Assembly (NCBI GenBank): GCA_002719675.1
Contig: PBID01000003.1
Span: forward strand, 229,497-293,496
Direction: 5' to 3'
Source: Chloroflexota bacterium
GTDB lineage: Bacteria; Chloroflexota; Dehalococcoidia; Lucifugimonadales; GCA-2719675
DNA length: 64,000 nt
Each line of letters opens with the position of its first letter. The stretch's first letter is position 1. The position numbers and the translations under genes were made by a program. Positions 1-7,720 of the stretch are shown one piece after another. The notes under the pieces were generated by a model. The model saw nothing but the letters and a program-made list of their open reading frames with translations. It searched no databases and had not been told where the DNA came from.

Positions 1-585
1 GCGGCTGTAGACCCAACAGTATGTGTGAGAATTAACCCTATAGATTTTGAAAGATATCCCATAGAAAAATATTATTCGGGAGGACATTGTGCTATTACAA
101 GTATTTTAAGTTATCCGAATGAATCTATTGATCCAAAAGTTAAAAATTATAGCAGGATGAATTTTAATTTAGCTGAATTAGAAGCTAACGATATTGATGA
201 AGGATCTTTTCCAATTTTAAAAGATCAATTTGGAAATATTACGGAAGGAATTGGTTATAATGTTTTTATTGTCACTGATGGTGTTTTAAGGACACCTTCG
301 GATAAGGCTATTTTGCAAGGTGTATCTAGATCAATGGTGTTTGATTTGGCAGAGCGACTGAATATAAAAGTATTACAAGAAGATTTACAGCCTTATGATG
401 TGTATACAGCAGATGAGGTGTTTATGACATCTACTCCATTTTGTGTTTTGCCAATAACTGTAGTGGATAACCGGAAAATAAAAGATGGAAACCCTGGTCC
501 GATTGCCAATCAACTTTTGGCAGCATGGAGTGAAGTTGTTGGTTTAGATATTGTAGATCAAGTAGCTAAATTTAGCCGAAAGTAA
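1..585 (+). CDS. Class IV aminotransferase (branched-chain aminotransferase-like), 5' partial
   Basis: This is the C-terminal part of a fold-type IV PLP aminotransferase; the frame is open to base 1, so the start lies outside the window. The family transfers amino groups, usually between branched-chain amino acids and 2-oxoglutarate. The conserved stretch TEGIGYNVFIV followed by DGVLRTP and LQGVSR matches the cofactor phosphate-binding region of IlvE/D-amino-acid aminotransferases. The PLP lysine would be upstream of the window. A GTG at 25 is an internal codon, not a likely start. IlvE versus D-amino-acid or amine transaminase cannot be settled from this fragment. The gene ends 8 bases before the end of the convergent pterin dehydratase gene, with no terminator hairpin between them. 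Confidence 0.85.
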   Translation, partial: AAVDPTVCVRINPIDFERYPIEKYYSGGHCAITSILSYPNESIDPKVKNYSRMNFNLAELEANDIDEGSFPILKDQFGNITEGIGYNVFIVTDGVLRTPSDKAILQGVSRSMVFDLAERLNIKVLQEDLQPYDVYTADEVFMTSTPFCVLPITVVDNRKIKDGNPGPIANQLLAAWSEVVGLDIVDQVAKFSRK

Positions 586-593
586 ATTTGACA

Positions 594-938
594 TTAATTA
601 TTTAGCTGTTTAAATAGATCGTCAGTTTTTGCAGCCATTATGAAGTCATTTTTGTGTAATCCATTAATCTTATGAGTCCACCAAAGAACTTCAATGTTGC
701 TAAATTCTACGATAATTTTTGGATGATGACCTTCTTCTTCAGAAATTTCAAAAATTAAATTTGCAAAATTCATTGATTGTTTGAAATTTTTAGTCTTGAA
801 TTTTTTTGCTAAATACGTGGATTGTTCATGTTGTACATCCCAAGTAGGGATATTTACTATGAGTCCTGCTATTGATTTATCATCTAATGGTGGAATTCCT
901 CCTCTGCAGGGAACACATTTTTCGAATTTAATATCCAT
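594..938 (-). CDS. Pterin-4a-carbinolamine dehydratase
   Basis: A small cytosolic enzyme (114 aa, typical length) that dehydrates 4a-hydroxytetrahydropterin; it recycles pterin cofactor or assists molybdopterin and tetrahydrobiopterin metabolism. The signature EEEGHHPKI near residues 67-75 followed by a WWTH element near 85-88 is diagnostic of the PCD/DCoH fold and its active-site histidines. The N-terminus carries an extra CxxC (CVPC) and a PPLD segment, as many bacterial members do. It lies 2 bases downstream of the DUF805 gene on the same strand, so the two are probably co-transcribed. No aromatic amino-acid hydroxylase is seen in the window, so its pterin partner is unknown. Confidence 0.9.
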   Translation of the reverse strand: MDIKFEKCVPCRGGIPPLDDKSIAGLIVNIPTWDVQHEQSTYLAKKFKTKNFKQSMNFANLIFEISEEEGHHPKIIVEFSNIEVLWWTHKINGLHKNDFIMAAKTDDLFKQLNN

Positions 939-940
939 AA

Positions 941-1366
941 TTAAATAGTTTTTTCTCCACAGCTAGCACAAAAAATTGCTTCTTCATCAGCTTGGCTTTC
1001 TGTACCACAACTAGTGCAAAAACTTGAATTAGATGATGGTCTAGCATATAAATAAATGAGATAAATTGCTGGAATTATCAAAAAGGAAGCTATCAAAAGT
1101 AATTGCCACCAACCTGATTTGTTTATGTCGTGTAGCCGTCTTGCACCAACAGCTAAACCAGGTAATAGCAAACCAAGAGTTACTAAGCTTTGAATTATTC
1201 CTGTAGAACCTACTTCTTCTCCAAGTAAAATTATATCAGCTATTGATCCTACAGCGCCCATCAAAATATTGAATAAAAAGAACCACCAATATTCAGATCT
1301 AGAAGCTCTGCCACTAAAGTCGGCATATTTTTTTAAACACGTTTCAACTGATTGTACAAATGACAT
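941..1366 (-). CDS. DUF805 membrane protein with C-terminal zinc ribbon
   Basis: A 141-residue inner-membrane protein. The N-terminal part has the DUF805 pattern (FSGRASRSEYWWF, then VGARRLHDINKSGWW) with about four hydrophobic segments between residues 25 and 108. The C-terminal tail has two CxxC pairs (CTSCG and CASCG, about residues 117-138) forming a predicted zinc ribbon on the cytoplasmic side. The function of DUF805 proteins is unknown. The start is supported by a GAGGAG ribosome-binding site 10 bases upstream of the ATG. It probably heads a two-gene unit with the pterin dehydratase. The zinc-ribbon fusion is a known variant but less common than DUF805 alone. Confidence 0.85.
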   Translation of the reverse strand: MSFVQSVETCLKKYADFSGRASRSEYWWFFLFNILMGAVGSIADIILLGEEVGSTGIIQSLVTLGLLLPGLAVGARRLHDINKSGWWQLLLIASFLIIPAIYLIYLYARPSSNSSFCTSCGTESQADEEAIFCASCGEKTI

Positions 1367-1550
1367 ACTAGAAACTCCTCAACATAGAATTGTTTTATCA
1401 AAGTATAGATGGAGCCAAAAAAGTTAGCAATTTGATTTAGGGTTTTAAATTTATAAATTATTAAGGCTATGTTTAAGAAAATGTATCAAATATAATGAAT
1501 ATTATGTAGATACTTTATAAAATTTTAAATCATTTTGGTTAGGTGACAAG

Positions 1551-2366
1551 ATGTCTATAAAAACTGCAGTTATTCCTGTTGCTGGATACGGGACACGATT
1601 TTTCCCAGCTTCTAGAGTAATTCCAAAAGCTTTATTGCCAATTTTTGATACTCCTGGGATTCAATTTATAGTAGAAGAGGCCGTAAATTCCGGCATTCAA
1701 AAGTTGATATTTGTGATTTCTAGTGATCAAGACTTAATTAGACAGTATTTTTCAGAATCCAATAAAATTGATGAGGTTTTAAAGAAAAAAGGAATGTCTG
1801 AAAAAGTAGAAAATTTTTCACATAGTTTTAAAAACCTAGAAATTAAATATGTTAATCAAGAAGAACAAAATGGGCTCGGCGATGCTATTTTGCAAGTGAA
1901 AAATATTGTAAATGAAGATTTTTTTACTGTTATGTTACCTGATGATATTATCTTTAACCCGAAGCCATTTTTAAAAGATATGATCAATTCATTTGAGGGA
2001 TCTACAGGTTGTTATATAGCGCTTAAAAAAGTTTCAGATCAAATGATACCTAATTTAGGGATTGTTGATGCAAAAAGGATAAAGTCTAATCTGTACTCTG
2101 TAAATTCTTTGATTGAGAAACCTTCTTTAGAACAAGCTCCATCTAATTTGTCGATAATGGGTAGATATATTTTGCCAAATGAAATTTTTCATAATTTAGA
2201 AAATATTGATTTTGGGGCTAATGGCGAAAAACAATTGACGGATGCTTTAAATTTGATTCTACCTAATTCTAATTTGTTTGGATTTGAATTTTTTGGTAAT
2301 CATTTTGATATTGGTACTCCTCAAGGTTTATTAGATGCATCAAATTATTATTTATTAAATCATTGA
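1551..2366 (+). CDS. galU: UTP-glucose-1-phosphate uridylyltransferase
   Basis: Makes UDP-glucose from UTP and glucose-1-phosphate in the cytosol, feeding glycosyltransferases such as those at 9287 and 36895. The N-terminal nucleotide-binding motif AGYGTRFFPASRVIPKALLP (about residues 12-31) and the later metal/nucleotide motif LPDDII are those of GalU rather than RmlA. EKPS near residue 190 and the GEKQLTDAL stretch are also typical. The length of 271 aa is slightly shorter than the usual 280-300. It ends with TGA. The gene stands alone with its own upstream AT-rich region (1367-1550), where a TATAAT at 1491-1496 could be a -10 box, though no good -35 is seen. Confidence 0.93.
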   Translation: MSIKTAVIPVAGYGTRFFPASRVIPKALLPIFDTPGIQFIVEEAVNSGIQKLIFVISSDQDLIRQYFSESNKIDEVLKKKGMSEKVENFSHSFKNLEIKYVNQEEQNGLGDAILQVKNIVNEDFFTVMLPDDIIFNPKPFLKDMINSFEGSTGCYIALKKVSDQMIPNLGIVDAKRIKSNLYSVNSLIEKPSLEQAPSNLSIMGRYILPNEIFHNLENIDFGANGEKQLTDALNLILPNSNLFGFEFFGNHFDIGTPQGLLDASNYYLLNH

Positions 2367-2420
2367 TTAGTTGGTGTTATATTTATTGCTAGTTAAGGTT
2401 GCTATAGTATTTGGTAGAAA

Positions 2421-2449
2421 TTAGAATAAACCATAATTATGGTTATAAT
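2421..2449 (+). promoter_or_regulatory. Candidate gap promoter with overlapping palindrome
   Basis: A perfect -10 hexamer TATAAT occupies 2444-2449. With a 17-base spacer the -35 position is TTAGAA (2421-2426), a weak match. A perfect 16-base palindrome, AACCATAATTATGGTT (2429-2444), lies in the spacer and touches the first base of the -10, an ideal position for a repressor. It precedes the gap start at 2486 by about 37 bases. The palindrome is seen directly; its role as an operator is inference. Confidence 0.5.
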
Positions 2450-2485
2450 GTAAGTAATATTTTTAACAAACAGAAAGGTAAATAA

Positions 2486-3502
2486 ATGGTTGCACGAATA
2501 GGTATTAATGGTTTCGGAAGAATAGGTAGACAAGTACTCAGAGCCACTATTGAGAGGCACCCTGATGATTTACAGGTTGTTGCTGTAAATGATTTAGGTG
2601 ATACATCTACAAATGCCCATTTATTTAAATATGATAGTAATTATGGTATTTATCCAGGTGATGTTGAGGCGGGGGAAGATTCAGTCATAATTGATGGATC
2701 TCCTGTAAAGATATTGTCAGAAAGAGAACCTTCTAAAATCGATTGGGGACAGCATGGAGTAGATATTGTCGTTGAGTCAACAGGATTTTTCACAGATGGT
2801 TCAGCTGCTGCGGGACATATACAAGGAGGGGCAAAAAAAGTAATTATTTCAGCTCCTGCTAAAGGTGAAGACATTACTGTTGTGTTAGGAGTTAATGAAG
2901 GTTCATATATTGCAGATAAACATCATGTAGTGTCAAACGCATCATGTACAACAAACTGTATCGCAACTATGGCTAAGGTGATTCATGATGCATTTGAGGT
3001 TGAGGAAGGATTTATGACCACTATTCATTCTTATACTGGAGATCAACAGATTTTAGATAAAATTCATGAAGATCTTAGGCGTGCGAGAGCAGCAGCAACT
3101 AATATTATTCCAACTACAACAGGTGCCGCAAAAGCAGTTGGTTTAGTTCTGCCTGATTTGAATGGTAAAATTGATGGGATGTCGTTTAGAGTCCCTACAG
3201 CTACCGTTTCGGTCACTGACTTTGTAGCTAAGCTAAAGAAGTCCGCTTCAGTAGATGAAATTAATGATTCTTATAAAGAAGCTGCTAATAATAATCTTAA
3301 TGGAATTTTAGATTACACAGATATTCCATTAGTTAGTTCAGATTTCAGGAAAAATTATCACAGTAGTGTAATTGACGGCCAATCCACAATGGCAATAGGC
3401 AGTCAATTTGTGAAGGTTGTAGGATGGTATGATAACGAATGGGGTTATAGTTGCAGAACTTCTGATCTTGCTAGGTTCATATCAGAACAGGGATTAAGTT
3501 AA
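2486..3502 (+). CDS. gap: Glyceraldehyde-3-phosphate dehydrogenase, type I
   Basis: Converts glyceraldehyde-3-phosphate, NAD(P)+ and phosphate to 1,3-bisphosphoglycerate in glycolysis or gluconeogenesis. At 338 aa it has the usual length. The Rossmann motif INGFGRIGR is at residues 7-15, the catalytic cysteine is C154 in ASCTTNC, and the following HSYTGDQ holds the catalytic histidine and phosphate-binding residues. WYDNEWGYS near the C-terminus is also diagnostic. An AGAAAGG ribosome-binding site precedes the ATG. The gene may continue into the FabL-like gene 15 bases downstream. A second, non-phosphorylating type of dehydrogenase might be encoded at 28333, but that is uncertain. Confidence 0.97.
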   Translation: MVARIGINGFGRIGRQVLRATIERHPDDLQVVAVNDLGDTSTNAHLFKYDSNYGIYPGDVEAGEDSVIIDGSPVKILSEREPSKIDWGQHGVDIVVESTGFFTDGSAAAGHIQGGAKKVIISAPAKGEDITVVLGVNEGSYIADKHHVVSNASCTTNCIATMAKVIHDAFEVEEGFMTTIHSYTGDQQILDKIHEDLRRARAAATNIIPTTTGAAKAVGLVLPDLNGKIDGMSFRVPTATVSVTDFVAKLKKSASVDEINDSYKEAANNNLNGILDYTDIPLVSSDFRKNYHSSVIDGQSTMAIGSQFVKVVGWYDNEWGYSCRTSDLARFISEQGLS

Positions 3503-3517
3503 TATTACTTTAGGAAA

Positions 3518-4273
3518 ATGATGAAAATATTTGACGGTAAAATAGTATTTGTTACAGGTGGTTCTCGAGGGATTGGTAAAACTATAGCATTAGAGTTTGC
3601 AAATTTAGGCGCTGATATTGCATTTAATTATTTCAGGAGTGATAAATCAGCTTCAGAAACCCAAAATGAGATAGAAAAAAAAGGTGTTAGGTGTTTAAAA
3701 ATACGCTCAAATTTGTCAGAGACTACTAAAGTAAAGCAAATGTTTAAAGAAATAAAAAATTATTATGGTAAATTAGATGTTCTTATTAATAATGCTGCTT
3801 CAGGTATTCAGAAATCTGCTTCTGAATTAGAAGAAAAACATTGGGATTGGACAATGAACATCAATGCTAAAGCACCTTGGGTTTGCTCTATTGAAGCTTC
3901 AAAATTAATGGATAATGGGGGCAATATTGTTAACATAACCAGTGAAGGTTCAAGGCATGTTTTGCCGTACTATTTTTCTGTAGGCACCTCAAAGGCTGCA
4001 CTAGAGTCTGCAACAAGATATTTGGCTGTTGAATTATCTCAGAAAAATATTTCAGTGAACGCGGTTTCAGGTGGATATATTGAAACAGATGCTTTGGATT
4101 CTTTTCCAAATAAAGATTCAATGTTAGAATCTGGTCAAAAGACGTTGATTGATAGACCTGTAAGTAAAAAAGATGTTGCTGATGCAGTAGTTTTTTTATG
4201 CTCTAAACAGGGGAATGCTATTAGGGGTCAAGTTATAGTTGTTGATGGAGGAGCATCTCTAAAAGTTATTTGA
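3518..4273 (+). CDS. fabL: FabL-like NADPH enoyl-ACP reductase (SDR family)
   Basis: Likely performs the last reduction of the type II fatty-acid cycle, trans-2-enoyl-ACP to acyl-ACP. It is a classical-length SDR (251 aa) with cofactor motif TGGSRGIG at residues 13-20 and NNAAS at 91-95. The active-site spacing is Tyr152-x6-Lys159 rather than the Tyr-x3-Lys of FabG-type reductases; this is the arrangement of enoyl reductases of the FabL/FabI group. Segments such as HWDWTMNINAK and VDGGASL resemble Bacillus FabL. The second ATG (3521) is better spaced from the AGGA ribosome-binding site. It is separated from the fabG-plsX cluster at 16.9-19.5 kb. Another SDR oxidoreductase role is possible. 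Confidence 0.75.
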   Translation: MMKIFDGKIVFVTGGSRGIGKTIALEFANLGADIAFNYFRSDKSASETQNEIEKKGVRCLKIRSNLSETTKVKQMFKEIKNYYGKLDVLINNAASGIQKSASELEEKHWDWTMNINAKAPWVCSIEASKLMDNGGNIVNITSEGSRHVLPYYFSVGTSKAALESATRYLAVELSQKNISVNAVSGGYIETDALDSFPNKDSMLESGQKTLIDRPVSKKDVADAVVFLCSKQGNAIRGQVIVVDGGASLKVI

Positions 4274-4300
4274 CAGATATTTGTGTGAATAATAGTAGTA

Positions 4301-4564
4301 TTATTTTAATTTAGATTTTAAGGCTGATCTCATTTCTTTAACTCTACCCAAGTCAGGATGTTTGTCATCTTCTTGGCTTTTATCGTAAATGACATCACCA
4401 TCAGCTATAACTTTTAAAACACCACTTTCACCAGGTGTTAATGTTAAAGCAATTCCATTACCACATTCAGCAAAAAATTCATTAGCCATCCAGGCTGCTT
4501 CAGCATGGTAGCTTCAGGGTACGCAATAGATTATTTCCACATGTAGTTTGTTTTCTAAGGACAT
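4301..4564 (-). CDS. SelW/Rdx-family protein with in-frame UGA, probable selenoprotein
   Basis: Read through one TGA, the frame from ATG 4564 to the stop at 4301 encodes 87 residues with the Rdx (SelW/SelT/SelH) thioredoxin-like fold. The N-terminal beta strand leads to Cys14-Val-Pro-[UGA]17, exactly where family members have CxxC or CxxU. It continues into an alpha helix, then TPGESGVLKVIADGDVIYDK and a HPDLGRVK helix, the hallmarks of the family. A GGAG ribosome-binding site sits 7 bases before ATG 4564. The conventional reading, an ORF beginning at ATG 4489, has no ribosome-binding site and loses the redox motif. TGA is an ordinary stop elsewhere in the window, so recoding to selenocysteine is inferred. 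The genome must also carry selB, selC and selD. Confidence 0.8.
4486..4508 (-). promoter_or_regulatory. Candidate bacterial SECIS hairpin after the UGA codon
   Basis: Five bases after the UGA (4514-4516, read on the minus strand) the message can fold as CCAU-GCUG, loop AAG, CAGC, a four-base bulge CUGG, and AUGG. The apical loop lies about 14-16 bases beyond the UGA, near the range used by bacterial SECIS elements read by SelB. If the lowest inner pair opens, the loop becomes GAAGC with G first, a feature of bacterial SECIS loops. This fold was found by eye and could also arise by chance. Confidence 0.4.
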
Positions 4565-4708
4565 AATCAACTCCATTAATATTTGAGAGATTTAATTTGT
4601 AAAATGAGATTAGCATTGGTGGATATGTATGTCAATCAAATAAGTATTGTGAGATGTTTTGAAATTAGGTGTAAAATAGGGACAATGTGAAAAAAACATT
4701 TTAAAATT

Positions 4709-5347
4709 ATGGGTACACAAAATATGAAACAAGTAAAGATAGATATATTTGCTGATTATGCATGTCCGTTTGTTTTTAATGCTTATATGTGGTTGAGTAA
4801 AATTAAGAATCACTATGGAGACAATTTAAATATAAAATGGAAAAGTTTTTTGCTGGATACCAAAGATGTAAACTTTGATTGGAAGAATCCTGAAACCTTG
4901 AGTTCAAATAGATCTTTGATGTCTTTAATTGCAGCTAAAGCTGCAAAGAGGCAAGGAGAAGATTTGTTTCAAAGATATCATGATAAATTGTTGATCTCTC
5001 GCAATAGCCAAATAAAGAGGATTCGTTTAAATGACAAGCCAACTTTAATTAGATTAGCTAATGAATGTGATTTAGATTTAAATCAATTCGAAGTTGATTT
5101 AAACAGTGAACAAATAATTGATGAAGTTTCTAGTGATCATAATGAAGCCGTCAATAAATTTGGTATTTTTGGAACTCCAACTTTTGTATTTGAAAATGGA
5201 AATTCAATTTATTTAAAAACATTTATTCCTACAGAACAAAATGCCACAAAAAGCTTTGAACATTTTTTGTCTATTTCGAAAGACTGCTCATTTATAGGAG
5301 AGATGAAAAGACCTCAACCTCCTTGGCCAAGTGGTTATGATGTTTGA
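4709..5347 (+). CDS. DsbA-family (2-hydroxychromene isomerase/FrnE-like) protein
   Basis: A 212-residue thioredoxin-fold protein of the DSBA/FrnE group. The N-terminal strand VKIDIFADYACPFVFNAYMW is followed by a helical insertion and the cis-proline loop GIFGTPTFVF (about residues 152-161). The usual CxxC is reduced to a single cysteine, CPFV, as in kappa-class glutathione transferase-like and 2-hydroxychromene-2-carboxylate isomerase relatives, so plain disulfide oxidase activity is doubtful. No signal peptide is seen, so it is probably cytosolic. The substrate is unknown. Its end overlaps the start of rnc by about 11 bases, so the two are translationally coupled. ATG 4724 is an alternative start. 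Confidence 0.7.
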   Translation: MGTQNMKQVKIDIFADYACPFVFNAYMWLSKIKNHYGDNLNIKWKSFLLDTKDVNFDWKNPETLSSNRSLMSLIAAKAAKRQGEDLFQRYHDKLLISRNSQIKRIRLNDKPTLIRLANECDLDLNQFEVDLNSEQIIDEVSSDHNEAVNKFGIFGTPTFVFENGNSIYLKTFIPTEQNATKSFEHFLSISKDCSFIGEMKRPQPPWPSGYDV

Positions 5348-6068
5348 TTTAAAACGAATTAAGAAATTTCAAGATAGTTTTGGGATTCATTTTAATAATC
5401 AAGACTTGTTAATTACAGCGTTAACGCATTCATCATTTATTAATGATTTTTATCAAGGCAATGATGTTGATTTGGAATCTAATGAAACACTTGAATTTTT
5501 AGGCGATGCTGTAATTGGAATGATTGTTTCCAAACTTTTATATGATATGTTTCCAAAATGGAATGAAGGTTCTTTAACCAAAGCTAAGGCCTCAATTGTT
5601 AGTGGTTCTAATTTGGCGAAATTATCAAATCAATTTGAATTAGCTCAGTACATTTATATGGGAAAAGGGGAAGAAAATAGTGGAGGAAGGACACGAACCA
5701 GTAACCTGGCAAATGCTTTCGAATCTTTGATTGGGGCTTTGTTTATTGATAAAGGATATGATAGTTGTTTTGATGTTATTCAGAAGTCTATTAATGAAGA
5801 TATAAAATTGCTTAAAAATAATTCAGAATCCGATGAAATTTTCGGTAATTACAAAGGAACTTTGCAGGAAAAGTTGTTGTCTGAAAAATCAAATTTGCCT
5901 ATTTACAAAGTAGTAAGTATTCAAGGTCCGGATCATAATCCTTCTTTCACAGTGGAGGTTTATATTAACGGAAAGTGTTTAGGTTTAGGGGTAGAAAAAA
6001 CCAAGCTATTAGCTGAGCAACGGGCAGCATTCAATGCATTAAACAATCCAAAAACTTTTTCTAACTAG
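5337..6068 (+). CDS. rnc: Ribonuclease III
   Basis: Cuts double-stranded RNA during rRNA maturation and mRNA turnover. The RNase III signature NETLEFLGDAVIGM, containing the metal-binding Glu and Asp, lies near residue 45. A second acidic site, FESLIGALFIDKGYD, follows near 130. A C-terminal dsRNA-binding domain runs from about residue 170 (GTLQEKLL to EQRAAFNALN). The start at ATG 5337 (or ATG 5340) was preferred to an upstream GTG. It overlaps the previous stop codon. The 3' end overlaps the convergent glyA gene by 8 bases. The usual Chloroflexota neighbours acpP and smc are not seen here. Confidence 0.95.
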   Translation: MMFDLKRIKKFQDSFGIHFNNQDLLITALTHSSFINDFYQGNDVDLESNETLEFLGDAVIGMIVSKLLYDMFPKWNEGSLTKAKASIVSGSNLAKLSNQFELAQYIYMGKGEENSGGRTRTSNLANAFESLIGALFIDKGYDSCFDVIQKSINEDIKLLKNNSESDEIFGNYKGTLQEKLLSEKSNLPIYKVVSIQGPDHNPSFTVEVYINGKCLGLGVEKTKLLAEQRAAFNALNNPKTFSN

Positions 6069-7590
6069 ATAGGAAATAATCTTCAATATAATTTATATCT
6101 AATTCAGGGTATAGTGGAAATTGTTCTAATAACTTTGTGACATTAGATTTAGACTGGTTAAGTGAATCTTGATTTAGATTAAATCTTGCTTTTGATAATT
6201 CACCTGCCTTAGATCCTTTACTAATTGTCTCAGGGGTAGTATTTGCCAAGACAATTTTTAAAGTTTCAGCAATTGTTTTCATTTCTTGAGTACCCATTCC
6301 AAGAGAAGTAATTGCTGGAGTCCCCAATCTTAATCCACTTGTGTACCATGGACCATTTTTGTCGAAAGGAAGTGAATTTCTGTTCAGTGTAATTTTTGCA
6401 CTTCTTATTGCTGATTCAGCTTGTCGTCCAGTGAGGTTGAATTTTGACACATTGATTAAAAGTAGATGATTATCTGTGCCTCCAGTTAAGACATCTAGTC
6501 CTTCTTTTATACAGTTTTGAGCAAGTGAAGATGCATTTTTAATAACATTTTTTGTATAAATTTGGAATTCTTCAGATTGAGCTTCTTGAAATGCTAAAGC
6601 TTTAGATAACATGATTTGAGGCAGAGGACCTCCAATAACCATAGGGCATCCTTTGTTAACTTGGTCTGAAAATTCTGATGTAGATAAAATCATACCTCCC
6701 CTAGGGCCTCTTAATGTTTTATGGGTAGTAGATGTGATGATATCTGCAAATGGAACAGGATTAAAATCTCCGGAGAAAGCTTTCCCTGCAACTAAGCCAG
6801 AAAAATGAGCCATATCAACCATCAGTACGGCGCCAATTTCGTCAGCTATTTCTCTGAAAATTTTGAAGTTAATTTTTCTTGGATAAGCACTGTATCCAGC
6901 TAGCAAAATTAATGGTTGAAATTTTTTTGCTTTATCTCTAATGACATCGTAATCAATTAGCATAGTTTTTTTATCTACATCATAAGATTCAACATTGAAC
7001 ATTCTTGAAGATACATTATGTCTATAACCATGTGTTAAATGTCCACCTGAGTAGTAGTTCATGCCTAATAGTTTTTGTTCACCAAAAGATTTTCGTAATT
7101 CAGCCCATTCATTTTCTGATAGTTGAGAGACATCCTTTTTATCCATTTTAGATAAAAATGGATCTTGTACTTTCTGGTTTAGAATAGACCAAAAAGCAAT
7201 TAAGTTTGCATCTGCACCTGAGTGAGGTTGGACATAGGCATTTTCTGAATTAAAAAGTTGGCAAGCTGCTTGAACTGCCATATCTTCAATCTCATCAACA
7301 TTATCACACCCTGCGTAGAATCTATGATAAGGAAATCCTTCAGCATATTTATCGGTAAACAGGTTTCCCATAGCTAATTGCACAGCTAGAGAAGAAAAAT
7401 TTTCACTTGCTATCATTTTTAAGTTGTTTTTTTGATCTGAAAGTTCTTTAAGTATAGATTTAGCAATTTCTGGAGATACGGAATTGATATGATCTAGCAT
7501 TGCTAGATATGCTATTGCTCCAGAATTAATTTTTTGGTTTTTTGCAGAAGATTTTTCTAAATAATTTATGATTAAAGAATTTTGATTCAT
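6061..7590 (-). CDS. glyA: Serine hydroxymethyltransferase, long form
   Basis: Interconverts serine and glycine with tetrahydrofolate, the main source of one-carbon units. PLP-dependent fold type I: cofactor-binding Asp259 in VDMAHFSG and the Schiff-base Lys291 in STTHKTLRGPRGG. At 509 aa it is about 90 residues longer than the common form. It has an N-terminal extension (about 1-40) and an insertion around residues 136-180, like the long form known from Chlamydia and Treponema. The catalytic core is intact, so it should be active. It is divergently transcribed from folE, another folate-related gene, across a 148-bp region with two inverted repeats. A second short glyA could exist elsewhere in the genome. 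Confidence 0.95.
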   Translation of the reverse strand: MNQNSLIINYLEKSSAKNQKINSGAIAYLAMLDHINSVSPEIAKSILKELSDQKNNLKMIASENFSSLAVQLAMGNLFTDKYAEGFPYHRFYAGCDNVDEIEDMAVQAACQLFNSENAYVQPHSGADANLIAFWSILNQKVQDPFLSKMDKKDVSQLSENEWAELRKSFGEQKLLGMNYYSGGHLTHGYRHNVSSRMFNVESYDVDKKTMLIDYDVIRDKAKKFQPLILLAGYSAYPRKINFKIFREIADEIGAVLMVDMAHFSGLVAGKAFSGDFNPVPFADIITSTTHKTLRGPRGGMILSTSEFSDQVNKGCPMVIGGPLPQIMLSKALAFQEAQSEEFQIYTKNVIKNASSLAQNCIKEGLDVLTGGTDNHLLLINVSKFNLTGRQAESAIRSAKITLNRNSLPFDKNGPWYTSGLRLGTPAITSLGMGTQEMKTIAETLKIVLANTTPETISKGSKAGELSKARFNLNQDSLNQSKSNVTKLLEQFPLYPELDINYIEDYFLSS

Positions 7591-7636
7591 AATTAATGTG
7601 ACATCAACTTTTTATAAAACAGTTTTGTGATTTTGC

Positions 7637-7654
7637 TACTTACTATTGTAAGTA
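7637..7654. repeat. Inverted repeat in the glyA-folE intergenic region
   Basis: Perfect 7-base arms TACTTAC and GTAAGTA are separated by TATT. The element lies 47 bases upstream of the glyA start and could be an operator, or a hairpin in the 5' leader of the glyA transcript. Only the symmetry is observed. Confidence 0.45.
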
Positions 7655-7693
7655 ATTAAATAAGATATGTAAGCAATTATGCATGGTTATATT

Positions 7694-7720
7694 CTAAATA
7701 TTGTAATATTTAGTTATAAT
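7694..7720 (+). promoter_or_regulatory. Candidate folE -10 box with adjacent inverted repeat
   Basis: TATAAT occupies 7715-7720, about 34 bases upstream of the folE start. Immediately before it lies an inverted repeat with perfect 9-base arms CTAAATATT (7694-7702) and AATATTTAG (7705-7713) around a GT spacer. The repeat fills the -35/-10 spacer, a usual repressor position. The -35 itself is weak, which suggests a regulated promoter. The regulator is unknown. Confidence 0.45.

Noticed and set aside
2650-2874. Minus-strand open frame inside gap (74 aa)
   Set aside because: Shadow of a strongly conserved gene; no ribosome-binding site and composition typical of an antisense frame. The same holds for frames opposite pdxT (15576-15917) and lysS (45147-45611).
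4514-4516. Genome-wide reassignment of TGA to tryptophan as an explanation for the in-frame TGA
   Set aside because: Other genes in the window end in TGA at conserved C-termini (galU, fabL-like, the glycosyltransferase at 9287), and tryptophan is encoded by TGG throughout.
4610-4813. 67-aa minus-strand frame before and within the DsbA-like gene
   Set aside because: Low-complexity Ile/Tyr/His-rich translation, no ribosome-binding site, overlaps the start of a recognisable gene.
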